DNA of 64,000 nt, taken from assembly GCA_035270785.1 (NCBI GenBank), contig DATESN010000015.1, positions 1-64,000 of the forward strand, given 5' to 3'. The translations under genes and the position numbers were made by a program. The notes beneath the pieces are model-generated. The model had not been told where the DNA came from. It ran no database searches and saw only the letters and a program-made list of their open reading frames with translations. The DNA is from DATESN01 sp035270785. GTDB taxonomy: Bacteria; Bacillota; Clostridia; Lachnospirales; Lachnospiraceae. Below, piece after piece: positions 39,247-48,098 of the stretch (the stretch's first letter is position 1; each line of letters opens with the position of its first letter).

Positions 39247-40638
39247 ATGGCAGAAAAAGTAATTGGAAAGATTACTCAGATTATTGGTGCAGTTCTTGAT
39301 GTTAAGTTTACAGAAGGAAAATTACCAGAAATCAATGAGGCAATCCAGATTACCAAAAAAGATGGAGCAATTCTTGTAGTTGAAGTTGCACAACATTTAG
39401 GGGATGATATTGTTAGATGTATCGCTATGGGACCTACAGATGGACTTACTAGAGGTATGGAGGCAGTAACCACAGGTTTTCCTATTATGGTACCCGTTGG
39501 TGAAAATACATTAGGTCGTATGTTCAATGTACTTGGCAATCCCATTGATAATATTCCAGTTCCAGATGGGGTTACCTATGAGCCAATCCATAGAAATGCT
39601 CCAAAGTTTGAAGATTTATCCACAGAAACAGAACTTTTGGAAACAGGTATAAAAGTAGTTGATCTTCTTTGCCCATACCAAAAAGGTGGTAAAATTGGTT
39701 TGTTTGGTGGAGCAGGTGTAGGTAAAACGGTATTAATTCAAGAATTAATTCGTAATATAGCAACGGAACACGGTGGATATTCTGTATTTACTGGTGTTGG
39801 TGAAAGAACAAGAGAGGGCAATGACCTTTACCATGAGATGAAAGAATCTGGAGTTATTGATAAGACCACTATGGTTTTTGGACAGATGAATGAGCCTCCA
39901 GGAGCTAGAATGAGGGTAGGACTAACGGGTCTTACTATGGCAGAATATTTTCGTGATAAAGGCGGAAAAGATGTTCTTTTATTTATTGATAATATTTTCC
40001 GATTTACACAAGCAGGTTCGGAAGTATCTGCACTACTGGGTCGTATGCCATCTGCGGTTGGATATCAACCCACATTGCAAACAGAAATGGGAGCACTTCA
40101 AGAGCGCATTACATCCACCAAAAATGGTTCTATTACATCTGTTCAAGCAGTTTATGTACCAGCAGATGATTTAACGGATCCAGCTCCGGCTACAACCTTT
40201 GCTCATTTAGATGCAACAACAGTGCTTTCACGTTCCATTGTAGAACTTGGTATTTATCCAGCGGTAGATCCTTTAGAATCCACATCAAGAATATTGGATC
40301 CTCGTATTGTGGGACAAGATCATTATGATACTGCACGTGGCGTTCAGGAAATACTTCAAAGATACAAAGAACTTCAAGATATTATTGCAATTTTAGGGAT
40401 GGATGAACTTTCTGAAAGTGATAAACTGGCAGTTAACAGAGCAAGAAAAGTGCAAAGGTTCTTATCACAGCCGTTCTTCGTTGCTGGACAATTTACGGGT
40501 CTAGAAGGAAAATATGTACCTATTGCTGAGACAATCCGTGGATTCAAAGAAATTATTGAAGGTAAGCATGATGACATTCCTGAAAGTTATTTCTTAAATG
40601 CAGGAAGTATTGATGATGTTGTAGCTCGGGTGAAGTAA
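39247..40638 (+). CDS. atpD: ATP synthase F1 subunit beta
   Basis: A 463-aa catalytic subunit. Walker A GGAGVGKTVLIQELI (near 155), catalytic GERTREGNDLYHEM and Walker B DVLLFIDNIFRFTQAGSEV are all present. Length and motif order are standard. Confidence 0.97.
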   Translation: MAEKVIGKITQIIGAVLDVKFTEGKLPEINEAIQITKKDGAILVVEVAQHLGDDIVRCIAMGPTDGLTRGMEAVTTGFPIMVPVGENTLGRMFNVLGNPIDNIPVPDGVTYEPIHRNAPKFEDLSTETELLETGIKVVDLLCPYQKGGKIGLFGGAGVGKTVLIQELIRNIATEHGGYSVFTGVGERTREGNDLYHEMKESGVIDKTTMVFGQMNEPPGARMRVGLTGLTMAEYFRDKGGKDVLLFIDNIFRFTQAGSEVSALLGRMPSAVGYQPTLQTEMGALQERITSTKNGSITSVQAVYVPADDLTDPAPATTFAHLDATTVLSRSIVELGIYPAVDPLESTSRILDPRIVGQDHYDTARGVQEILQRYKELQDIIAILGMDELSESDKLAVNRARKVQRFLSQPFFVAGQFTGLEGKYVPIAETIRGFKEIIEGKHDDIPESYFLNAGSIDDVVARVK

Positions 40639-40675
40639 CAAGATATTTGCAAGAAAAGGCAGATGGGAAAAGTTT

Positions 40676-41080
40676 ATGGCAGATCAAAATCAGTTTAAGT
40701 TAAAAATTATTACACCAGAACGTGTCTTTTTTGAAGGTGATGCAGATATGGTTGAATTTAATACTACAGAAGGTGAAGTTGGTATTTATAAAAATCATAT
40801 TCCTATGACCATGATCATTGACCCTGGTATTTTAACCATTACAAATGGTGAAAAGGTAAGAAATGCGGCGCTTCATGCAGGATTTGTTGAAATTTTACAA
40901 GAATCCATTACAATTTTAGCAGAAGTAATAGAGTGGCCGGAAGAAATTAATATGAATCGAGCAGAGGCTGCAAAAGAACGCGCAGAAAAACGTATTCATT
41001 CAAAAGATCCTAAAACAAATATGGCTATGGCTGAAACAGCTTTGCATAGGGCGTTAGCACGTATTCACATAATGAAATAG
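40676..41080 (+). CDS. atpC: ATP synthase F1 subunit epsilon
   Basis: A 134-aa regulatory rotor subunit. The N-terminal beta sandwich starts FKLKIITPERVFFEGDADMV and includes GEVGIYKNHIPM. A two-helix C-terminal part follows. It is the last gene of the atpZ-I-B-E-F-H-A-G-D-C operon. Confidence 0.95.
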   Translation: MADQNQFKLKIITPERVFFEGDADMVEFNTTEGEVGIYKNHIPMTMIIDPGILTITNGEKVRNAALHAGFVEILQESITILAEVIEWPEEINMNRAEAAKERAEKRIHSKDPKTNMAMAETALHRALARIHIMK

Positions 41081-41144
41081 GAAAAGGTAAGTCAAAAATA
41101 ATATAAGTGCATATGATAATCATAAATAGAATAGGATTGTAATT

Positions 41145-41531
41145 ATGAATAATCATCGAATTATACCATTTTATATGACGTATCCTTTGCCTATTTATTA
41201 TGAGCAAGAAGATACTGTAATGAAGGACTTGGAGTATTTGCAACAGATGTATCCTACTGAAGCAAAAAAATATCAAAAAAGAATTGTAACAATTTTGGAT
41301 AAGTTAGATTATGAAGGAAGCATCATTTATGATGAGTTTCCAGATCGTATTATGATAAATAAGATGGGTAAAGATATTTTAGCTATTATTCAAAAAGAAG
41401 AAGAAAAAATGGAAGATGCCATTATAGCCACCCAAAAGTGGGAAGGATTAGATGACATGATTCAAATTTTATTGTTTTACGAAATTTATAAAAGAAGGCA
41501 TAATAAACATAGAGGGATTTTAAAGTTTTAG
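41145..41531 (+). CDS. Conserved hypothetical protein, 128 aa
   Basis: A soluble, acidic protein starting MNNHRIIPFYMTYPLPIYYE. The rest is mostly helical, with QQMYPTEAKKYQKRIVTILD and a basic C-terminus. I recall similar proteins in Lachnospiraceae but no function. It lies just after the atp operon, with its own terminator downstream, and may be read through from atpC. Confidence 0.72.
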   Translation: MNNHRIIPFYMTYPLPIYYEQEDTVMKDLEYLQQMYPTEAKKYQKRIVTILDKLDYEGSIIYDEFPDRIMINKMGKDILAIIQKEEEKMEDAIIATQKWEGLDDMIQILLFYEIYKRRHNKHRGILKF

Positions 41532-41559
41532 TTGTGGTTTTTATGTAAAGGCTTTAGAC

Positions 41560-41597
41560 TATAGTCATAACTGCTTAGGTTATGGCTATATTTTTTT
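41560..41597 (+). terminator. Rho-independent terminator
   Basis: TATAGTCATAAC (41560-41571) pairs with GTTATGGCTATA (41579-41590), followed by seven T. Confidence 0.88.
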
Positions 41598-41618
41598 GTA
41601 AATAAAATAAGGATTTGG

Positions 41619-42038
41619 ATGGATATCATAATGGAACAATTAAAAAAGCTGATAGAGGATAGTATTTCAGAAAGGTTATATCAATTTATTATAAGTAATC
41701 CATCAAATAAGGATGGAATAACCAAGATAAAAGTGAGACCAATTATGTTAAAGGAAAAACTTTTATTTCAAGTAAGTGAATTTATAGAAACAAAAGTATT
41801 ACATGAAAACTTTATAAAGCAAGATTTAGTAGAAAAAATTATGAATTATATGATGAAATCCTTCAAACAATTGGAAGTTGAAACAATGGATTATCAAGCA
41901 ACGGTATTAATTAGTAAAAAAGGAAAGATAACCATTAAGAAAAGACAAATTATAGATAAGGAGCAGAAGTTAGACTTCGCCCATAATAGAATAAAGCGAT
42001 ATATTAGAAGAAAACAAGCCAGTAGATTTTCTAATTGA
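41619..42038 (+). pseudogene. N-terminal part of frameshifted methyltransferase
   Basis: A 139-codon frame after AAGGA. It contains ITKIKVRPIMLKEKLLFQVS and VLISKKGKITIKKRQ, the N-terminal region of a SAM-dependent methyltransferase that in relatives is a single protein of about 380 residues. Near 42010-42020 the frame is lost: this reading ends SRFSN-stop. The +1 frame continues PVDFLIDLGVQNKDG, as expected for the family. One extra base, or two missing, separates the halves. Confidence 0.68.
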
Positions 42039-42777
42039 TTTGGGGGTTCAAAATAAAGACGGAAAAATAGTAAAATCAAAATATGATAAGTTCAAACAAA
42101 TAAATCGTTACCTTGAATTTATACAAGATATTCTTTCGGTTTTTCCCAAAGATAAAACAATATCAATTATAGATTTTGGTTGTGGAAAGTCATATTTAAC
42201 GTTTGCAATGTACTACTATTTAAAAGTATTGAATCAATATGATATACAAGTGATAGGATTGGATTTAAAAAAAGATGTCATAGAAAAATGTAATTATTTA
42301 AAGGATAAATATGGATATGATGGGCTAACCTTTTTAATGGGTGATATTAGTACTTATGAAGGTAAAGAAGAAGTTGATATGGTTGTATCGTTACATGCTT
42401 GTGATACTGCTACAGACTATGCAATAGCAAAGGCTATTAAATGGAACGCAAAAGTTATTTTAGCCGTTCCTTGTTGCCAGCATGAAGCAAATAAACAAAT
42501 ACAATGTGAAGAATTACAGCCTGCACTAAAATATGGATTAATAAAAGAGAGAATATCTGCATTAATAACAGATGCTATACGAGCAAATATATTAGAAGAA
42601 CAAGGGTACGCTACACAGATCTTAGAATTTATTGATATGGAGCATACTCCCAAAAATATATTAATTCGCGGAGTTAAGGATGAAAAAGATAAAATATCTT
42701 CAAAAAATAAATTAGATAGTTTCATGAAATTTTTAAATGTTGATTTAACATTAGCGAACCTAATAGATAATCAATAA
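42019..42777 (+). pseudogene. C-terminal part of frameshifted methyltransferase
   Basis: This frame continues the preceding one after a frameshift and holds the catalytic Rossmann domain: KYDKFKQINRYLEFIQDIL, SAM-binding IIDFGCGKSYLTFAMYYYL, VIGLDLKKDV and SLHACDTATDYAIAKAIKW. The first possible start codon in this frame, TTG at 42040, has no ribosome binding site at normal spacing. A CCQHE segment (VPCCQHEANK) is kept. The substrate is unknown, possibly RNA. The gene is either inactive, decoded by frameshifting, or affected by a sequence error. Confidence 0.68.
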
Positions 42778-42813
42778 AGACAAGAGTTTAGAAAAGAATT
42801 GAAAAGGGATTAT

Positions 42814-45342
42814 ATGAAAAGAATAATAGTAAAGTGTTTTGTTTTTATTGTTTTATTTATCATTTCTTTATTTGTAATAAGTGGAATTTTAAATAAAGGA
42901 AATACAGATATGACAACGGAAATGGGAAAAGCATCCTTACCGCTTATTTATATGAATATTGAAAATGAATTAGTAAATTGTCTCCATGGATACACTGTAA
43001 ACATGAAGGGAAATTATTTACGTGATACGTTGACCCCATTAGAGGAAGATAGATCACTCACTATCTCCATAGATAAATATGGTGTAAATATTAATCATTT
43101 ATCATACGAAGTAAGAAGTGTAGATGGAAAGCGTCTTGTAGAAAGCACAAAAGTTCTGGCTTATAAGGAAAATGACGAGGTTTTGACTGCAACCTTTACA
43201 ATAAAAGATCTGATTGAAAAAAATACAGAATATAGTCTTATTATACTTATTGAAAACGATAAGAATGAATCAATCCGATATTATACAAGGATTATTCATG
43301 CTTCTAATTATTATGCAATTGAAAAGTTAAAGTTTGTTAAATATTTTAACTCCGCTACGTTTAATAAAGTAGAAGCTGAAAATATTGCAAGGTATTTAGA
43401 ATCCAATTCAGAAGGAGATAACACCACTTTTGGTAATGTAAATATTCATAGTAGTTTTAAACAAATTACATGGGGGGATATGAGAGTAACCAAAGTATCG
43501 GAACTTAACATGTCTATCAAAGAAATAGCCAATCAAACAGCTACCATTTTGGGGGAATATATCGTATCAATAAAAGAAGGTAGCAAGATAAATTACTATA
43601 GGGTGAAAGAATTCTACAGGGTGAAATATACCTCAGATAGAATGTACCTTTTGAGTTTTGAAAGAACCATGAGCCAAGTGTTTGACGAAAATAGCAATCC
43701 TTTTATTGGATCAAAGATTATGTTAGGGATACAAAATAAATCCATTGACTTAGTGGAAAGCGATGGAGGAAATATGTTTGCCTTTGTTGTGGGAAATCAA
43801 TTGTTCTCATATAATGTTTCGGATAATAAGTTTGCGGTATTATTTGGATTTTACAATGAAAATAATAAGGATCTACGCACAGTTTATGATGCCCACGATA
43901 TCAAGATATTAAATGTAGATGAAACGGGTAATGTTAGATTTATGGTCTTTGGATATATGAATCGCGGGAGACATGAAGGAACGGTAGGAATTCAAGTTTA
44001 TCTTTATAATAGTTTATTAAATACAATAGAAGAGGAAGTATATATTCCATATAATAAGTCATATGAACTGTTAAAAGTAGATGTAACTCAATTATCTTAT
44101 GTTAGTAAGTTGAATTATTTATATTTGATGCTAGATTGTAGTGTTTACGAAATAAATTTGGATACCCAAGCATATTCAGCAATCGCTAATGGAATTGAAG
44201 AAGGAAATTTTGAAGTATCAAATGATAATTGCATGATAGTTGTTCAAAAGGGAGAAGATATTAATAAATGTACTCAATTAATGCTTATGAATTTGAATAC
44301 CCAGAACAAAACGGTAATTGAAGCTGGATATGGTAATTATATTAAGCCACTGGGTTTTATGGAAAAAGATTTGATTTATGGAATAGCAAAAAAATCAGAT
44401 ATATATAAAGATAAAAGTGGACTTTTGACATTTGCGATGCATACAATTTGTATTCAAAATGAAATTGGTGAAATTTTAAAAGAATACATTCAAGATGATG
44501 TATATGTAACAAAAGGTAGTATCGTAGAAAATCAATTGGTTTTATCAAGAGTGAGAAAGAATGAAAACGGAGAAGGATATCTTGTCATAGAAGATGATCA
44601 AATCCTTAATAATGCAGAAGTGTTAATGGGAAAGAATAACATTGAAATACCTACAACGGAAACCTTTGAAAAAATAACACAAATAGCGGTGAAAAGTATC
44701 ATTAATTTGAAGACACTAAAAATTTTAACACCAAAAGAAGTTCTTTTTGAAGGTGGAAGGGAGATCGCATTTGAAAGCGAGAAAGAAATTCCAGATCGTT
44801 ATTATGTTTATGGGCTTCGAGGTGCACAAGGAGTATTTACTGATGTAGGTAATGCAATTAATTTGGCCAACAATCTATCAGGAGTTGTTTTAAATGATTC
44901 GGGAAGTTATGTATGGATCAAAGGAAATAGAAGTAGAAGCAATCAAATCATGGCAATTTCAGGTGAAATGGTTACAGAAGATAAAAATAGCATTGCTATA
45001 TGTCTAAATACTATTTTAAAATTGGAAGGAATAATGAGAAATACAGAAAATCTTTTAAATGAAGGAGAAGATGTATTAACTATTTTAGAAGAAAACTTAG
45101 TAGATTCAAAAATTTTAGATTTATCAGGATGTACTCTTGATTCCGTTCTATACTATGTAAACAAAGATATACCTGTATTAGCCATTTTAAATGATGGGAA
45201 CGGCGTTTTAATTATTGGATTTAATGAAACACAAATTGTATTAATGGATCCATTAAAGGGTACACTTTATAAAAAAGGAATTACGGAAGCGGAACAATTG
45301 TTTTCCGATAATGGTAAAGTTTATATTTCCTATGTAAAATAA
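42814..45342 (+). CDS. Membrane-anchored extracellular protein, C39-like end
   Basis: An 842-aa protein with one N-terminal transmembrane helix (about 5-25) and a large extracellular part. Residues about 80-660 are not recognised; their repeated beta-strand pattern suggests a propeller or sandwich. The last ~150 residues read like a papain-fold C39-like peptidase: ILDLSGCTLDSVLYYVNKDI, then AILNDGNGVLIIGFNE and VLMDPLKG. The Cys of the usual QxxC motif is present but the Gln is not evident, so activity is doubtful. The ATG at 42814 follows AAAAGGGA. It may be a wall- or sporulation-associated protein of Lachnospiraceae. Confidence 0.68.
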   Translation: MKRIIVKCFVFIVLFIISLFVISGILNKGNTDMTTEMGKASLPLIYMNIENELVNCLHGYTVNMKGNYLRDTLTPLEEDRSLTISIDKYGVNINHLSYEVRSVDGKRLVESTKVLAYKENDEVLTATFTIKDLIEKNTEYSLIILIENDKNESIRYYTRIIHASNYYAIEKLKFVKYFNSATFNKVEAENIARYLESNSEGDNTTFGNVNIHSSFKQITWGDMRVTKVSELNMSIKEIANQTATILGEYIVSIKEGSKINYYRVKEFYRVKYTSDRMYLLSFERTMSQVFDENSNPFIGSKIMLGIQNKSIDLVESDGGNMFAFVVGNQLFSYNVSDNKFAVLFGFYNENNKDLRTVYDAHDIKILNVDETGNVRFMVFGYMNRGRHEGTVGIQVYLYNSLLNTIEEEVYIPYNKSYELLKVDVTQLSYVSKLNYLYLMLDCSVYEINLDTQAYSAIANGIEEGNFEVSNDNCMIVVQKGEDINKCTQLMLMNLNTQNKTVIEAGYGNYIKPLGFMEKDLIYGIAKKSDIYKDKSGLLTFAMHTICIQNEIGEILKEYIQDDVYVTKGSIVENQLVLSRVRKNENGEGYLVIEDDQILNNAEVLMGKNNIEIPTTETFEKITQIAVKSIINLKTLKILTPKEVLFEGGREIAFESEKEIPDRYYVYGLRGAQGVFTDVGNAINLANNLSGVVLNDSGSYVWIKGNRSRSNQIMAISGEMVTEDKNSIAICLNTILKLEGIMRNTENLLNEGEDVLTILEENLVDSKILDLSGCTLDSVLYYVNKDIPVLAILNDGNGVLIIGFNETQIVLMDPLKGTLYKKGITEAEQLFSDNGKVYISYVK

Positions 45343-45424
45343 TTTAAGAAAGTTCTTCTTCACGAAATAAGAGCATCGTTCTATGACATCGTGCATAAAT
45401 ATAAAGATAGGAGTCTGGTAAAAG

Positions 45425-46540
45425 ATGGATGATAGAAATAAGCAATTAGCAATAAATCTCGTTCATTATTCTTGTGAGGTTAAAAAAGGGGACAAGGTGT
45501 ATATTCAATATATCGGTGAATCCACAGTAGAATTAGCAAGGGCAATTATGAAAGAAGTATATGAGGTGGGTGGTTTTCCATTTCCACATTTTTCAAATCA
45601 ATTGGTTCAAAGAGAAATGTTACTTAAATGTAGTGAAGAACAATTAAAGATTATGGCTGAGATCGATAAAAAAGAAATGTCAAAAATGGATTGTTATATT
45701 GGAATTCGAGGTTCGGATAATGTATCAGAGTTATCGGATGTGCCGTCTAATAGACTGGCATTATATGATAAGTTCTATATGGATCCAGTACATCACAAAA
45801 CAAGGGTTCCCAAGACGCGATGGGTCGTTTTGCGTTATCCAAACAGTTCCATGGCTCAACTAGCAGGAACAAGTCAGGAAGGTTTTGAAGAGTTTTATTA
45901 TAATGTATGTAATCTGGATTATCAGAAGATGGAAAAAGCGATGGATCATTTAATAGAATATATGAACAAAACGGATAAGGTGCATTTAATAGGCCCAGGA
46001 ACCGATTTAAGTTTTTCTATTAAGAATATTCCATCTGTAGCATGCGCAGGTAGAAGAAATATTCCGGATGGGGAAGTATATACAGCTCCAGTAAAGAATT
46101 CAATCAATGGTACATTAAGCTATAATACCCCTTCGTTATATCAGGGATTCACCTATGAGAATGTGTGCTTTACCTTTGAAAATGGAAAGATCATAAAAGC
46201 AACTGCTAATAATACGGACAAGATAAATGAACTCTTAGATTTGGATGAAGGTGCTAGATATATCGGTGAATTCGCTATTGGAGTTAACCCATATATCCAT
46301 AAAGCAATGAAAGATATTTTATTTGATGAGAAGATTGCGGGATCCATTCATTTCACACCAGGTAATTGCTATAAAGAAGCTTATAATGGAAATGAATCAG
46401 TCATTCATTGGGACTTAGTCTGGATTCAGACACCAGAATTTGGCGGTGGCGAGATTTATTTTGATGATGTTTTAATACGAAAAGATGGAAGATTTATTGT
46501 CCCGGAACTAGAATGTTTAAATCCTGAGAATTTAAAGTAG
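45425..46540 (+). CDS. M29-family aminopeptidase
   Basis: A 371-aa metallo-aminopeptidase of the AmpS/PepS (M29) family. Typical features are the N-terminal VHYSCEVKKGDKVYI, the GPGTDLSFSI segment, the metal-ligand regions with NIPDGEVYTAP and EGARYIGEFAIGVNP, and the C-terminal HWDLVWIQ. The family uses two divalent metals (Co or Zn) and removes N-terminal residues from peptides in the cytoplasm. Length is slightly under the usual ~410, but all metal-ligand motifs appear present. Confidence 0.88.
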   Translation: MDDRNKQLAINLVHYSCEVKKGDKVYIQYIGESTVELARAIMKEVYEVGGFPFPHFSNQLVQREMLLKCSEEQLKIMAEIDKKEMSKMDCYIGIRGSDNVSELSDVPSNRLALYDKFYMDPVHHKTRVPKTRWVVLRYPNSSMAQLAGTSQEGFEEFYYNVCNLDYQKMEKAMDHLIEYMNKTDKVHLIGPGTDLSFSIKNIPSVACAGRRNIPDGEVYTAPVKNSINGTLSYNTPSLYQGFTYENVCFTFENGKIIKATANNTDKINELLDLDEGARYIGEFAIGVNPYIHKAMKDILFDEKIAGSIHFTPGNCYKEAYNGNESVIHWDLVWIQTPEFGGGEIYFDDVLIRKDGRFIVPELECLNPENLK

Positions 46541-46546
46541 AAGATA

Positions 46547-47029
46547 TTAATAAAAGATTATCTTCTCGTATTTCTTTAATGTAAAAAGTAGAAGTAACCC
46601 TAAAATACCACAAGAAATGACTTCGCCAGCAAAGACAGTAATAAAGCTAAACCAAATAGGTTCGATGCCATATGCATATTTTAATACAAAAGGAATAATG
46701 AGGGCATTTGCCATAATCGGTGGAAGAGGCGTAAGCCATTTGTACTTTCTAAGGGCATAAACGAAAAAGGCACCTATTAATGTTGCAATACTACCAAAGA
46801 TGATATCCAGTAATGCACATCCCGTTAAGATATTGCTTAGCAAACAGCCAATAAATAGCCCTGGAATAGCTGCAGGTGTAAAATAAGGTAAAATAGTTAG
46901 TGCCTCAGAAAAACGAATTTGAATGGCATGATTTGCCAATCCAAAAGTATTGGCTAGAAATGTTAATACAACATAAAGAGCAGCAATCATGGCTGCCTGG
47001 GTTAAGAATAATACCTTTTTATCATTCAT
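46547..47029 (-). CDS. queT: QueT-family ECF transporter S component
   Basis: A 160-aa membrane protein with about five transmembrane helices. The QueT pattern is clear: NHAIQIRFSEALTILPYFTP followed by AIPGLFIGCLLSNILTG. It should bind queuosine precursors such as preQ1 and pair with a shared ECF energizing module encoded elsewhere. A likely preQ1-I riboswitch precedes it, which strongly supports the substrate. Confidence 0.92.
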   Translation of the reverse strand: MNDKKVLFLTQAAMIAALYVVLTFLANTFGLANHAIQIRFSEALTILPYFTPAAIPGLFIGCLLSNILTGCALLDIIFGSIATLIGAFFVYALRKYKWLTPLPPIMANALIIPFVLKYAYGIEPIWFSFITVFAGEVISCGILGLLLLFTLKKYEKIIFY

Positions 47030-47038
47030 ATTTCATGG

Positions 47039-47085
47039 TCTCCTTTAGTTTTGTTTTATGTGTGGAAGGTTTCGAACACACAAGT
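47039..47085 (-). promoter_or_regulatory. Probable preQ1-I riboswitch
   Basis: On the minus strand a TGTGTG/CACACA hairpin encloses the loop TTCGAAACCTTC. An A-rich tail and ACTAAAGGAG follow. This matches the preQ1 class I layout (hairpin, A-rich strand, CUAAAGGA). CCTT in the loop can pair with AAGG of the ribosome binding site as the pseudoknot. Ligand binding should hide the ribosome binding site of queT and shut off uptake. Confidence 0.75.
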
Positions 47086-47095
47086 TTAAGTTTAT

Positions 47096-48055
47096 CTAAA
47101 CAGTAATCTTATTTCTGCTGGGTATTTGTGCCAGTATAATTGCCCCAAACATTAAAATACAGCCTATAATTTCTTTTTGTGTTAATACTTCACCTAATAT
47201 AATCCAACCTGCTAAAACGGCTACAACAGCCTCTAAACTCATGATTAAAGAAGCAACAGAGGGATTTAAATCCCTTTGTCCGATTATTTGCAAAGTATAG
47301 GCAAAGCCACAAGACATAATTCCTGCATAAAGAATCGGAATCCCTGAAGCTAGAATATGAGACAAAACAGGTTTTTCAAATATTAACATGAAAATGCCTG
47401 AAAGAATGCCACATACAAAAAATTGAATACAGGACATTTTAACACCATTTACAAGAGGTGAAAAGTAATCAATGATTAGGATATGAATAGAAAAGACAAT
47501 AGAACATAAGAATATAAGGATATCCCCACTAGTTATGGTAAAGCCTTCCTTGATACATAATAAATACATACCAATCATTGCAACAAATACACCCAGCCAT
47601 ATGAATGGACCGGTTCGTCTTTTTAAAAAGATTCCAAAGATTGGTACAATAATAATATAGCAAGCAGTAATAAATCCTGTTTTTCCAGCGGAAGTTGTTA
47701 AGATACCAAACTGTTGTAAGTTACTGGCAACAAAAAGACAGATACCACACAAGACTCCACCGATCATTAAGCTTTTACGAGTTTTTTTCTGCAGGATTAA
47801 ATAGGCTGGCTGAAGGATTGACTCTTTCGAATAATCATGGGAACTAGTATCATTTTTGTCTTTTATTTTCCCTAAAAAAAAGATGCAAGGGATGAGAAAA
47901 ATCCCGCCTATTATGCAACGCACAGAGTTAAAAGTAAAAGGACCATTATTTTCCGAACCAACGCTTTGGGCTACAAAAGCTACCCCCCAAATGGTAGCTG
48001 TTATTAAGAGGAGAAAAGAGTTACGTATTTGTTGTATTTTCATTTTTATATCCAT
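47096..48055 (-). CDS. EamA/DMT-family transporter
   Basis: A 319-aa inner-membrane transporter with ten predicted helices in two EamA halves. Family marks are LLITATIWGVAFVAQSVGSE near the start and SLEAVVAVLAGWIILGEVLT near the end. A basic insert (about residues 65-95) lies between helices 2 and 3. Substrate is unknown; the family exports amino acids or other metabolites. The ribosome binding site is weak for all candidate starts. Confidence 0.9.
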   Translation of the reverse strand: MDIKMKIQQIRNSFLLLITATIWGVAFVAQSVGSENNGPFTFNSVRCIIGGIFLIPCIFFLGKIKDKNDTSSHDYSKESILQPAYLILQKKTRKSLMIGGVLCGICLFVASNLQQFGILTTSAGKTGFITACYIIIVPIFGIFLKRRTGPFIWLGVFVAMIGMYLLCIKEGFTITSGDILIFLCSIVFSIHILIIDYFSPLVNGVKMSCIQFFVCGILSGIFMLIFEKPVLSHILASGIPILYAGIMSCGFAYTLQIIGQRDLNPSVASLIMSLEAVVAVLAGWIILGEVLTQKEIIGCILMFGAIILAQIPSRNKITV

Positions 48056-48066
48056 CCGTGTGCTTT

Positions 48067-48089
48067 AAAAAGGCATCCCAGTGGATGCC
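48067..48089 (-). terminator. Terminator of the dnaD-dnaI-prs operon
   Basis: On the minus strand GGCATCC pairs with GGATGCC across a four-base loop and is followed by five T. It separates prs from the EamA transporter gene. Confidence 0.85.
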
Positions 48090-48098
48090 ATAAAACAA

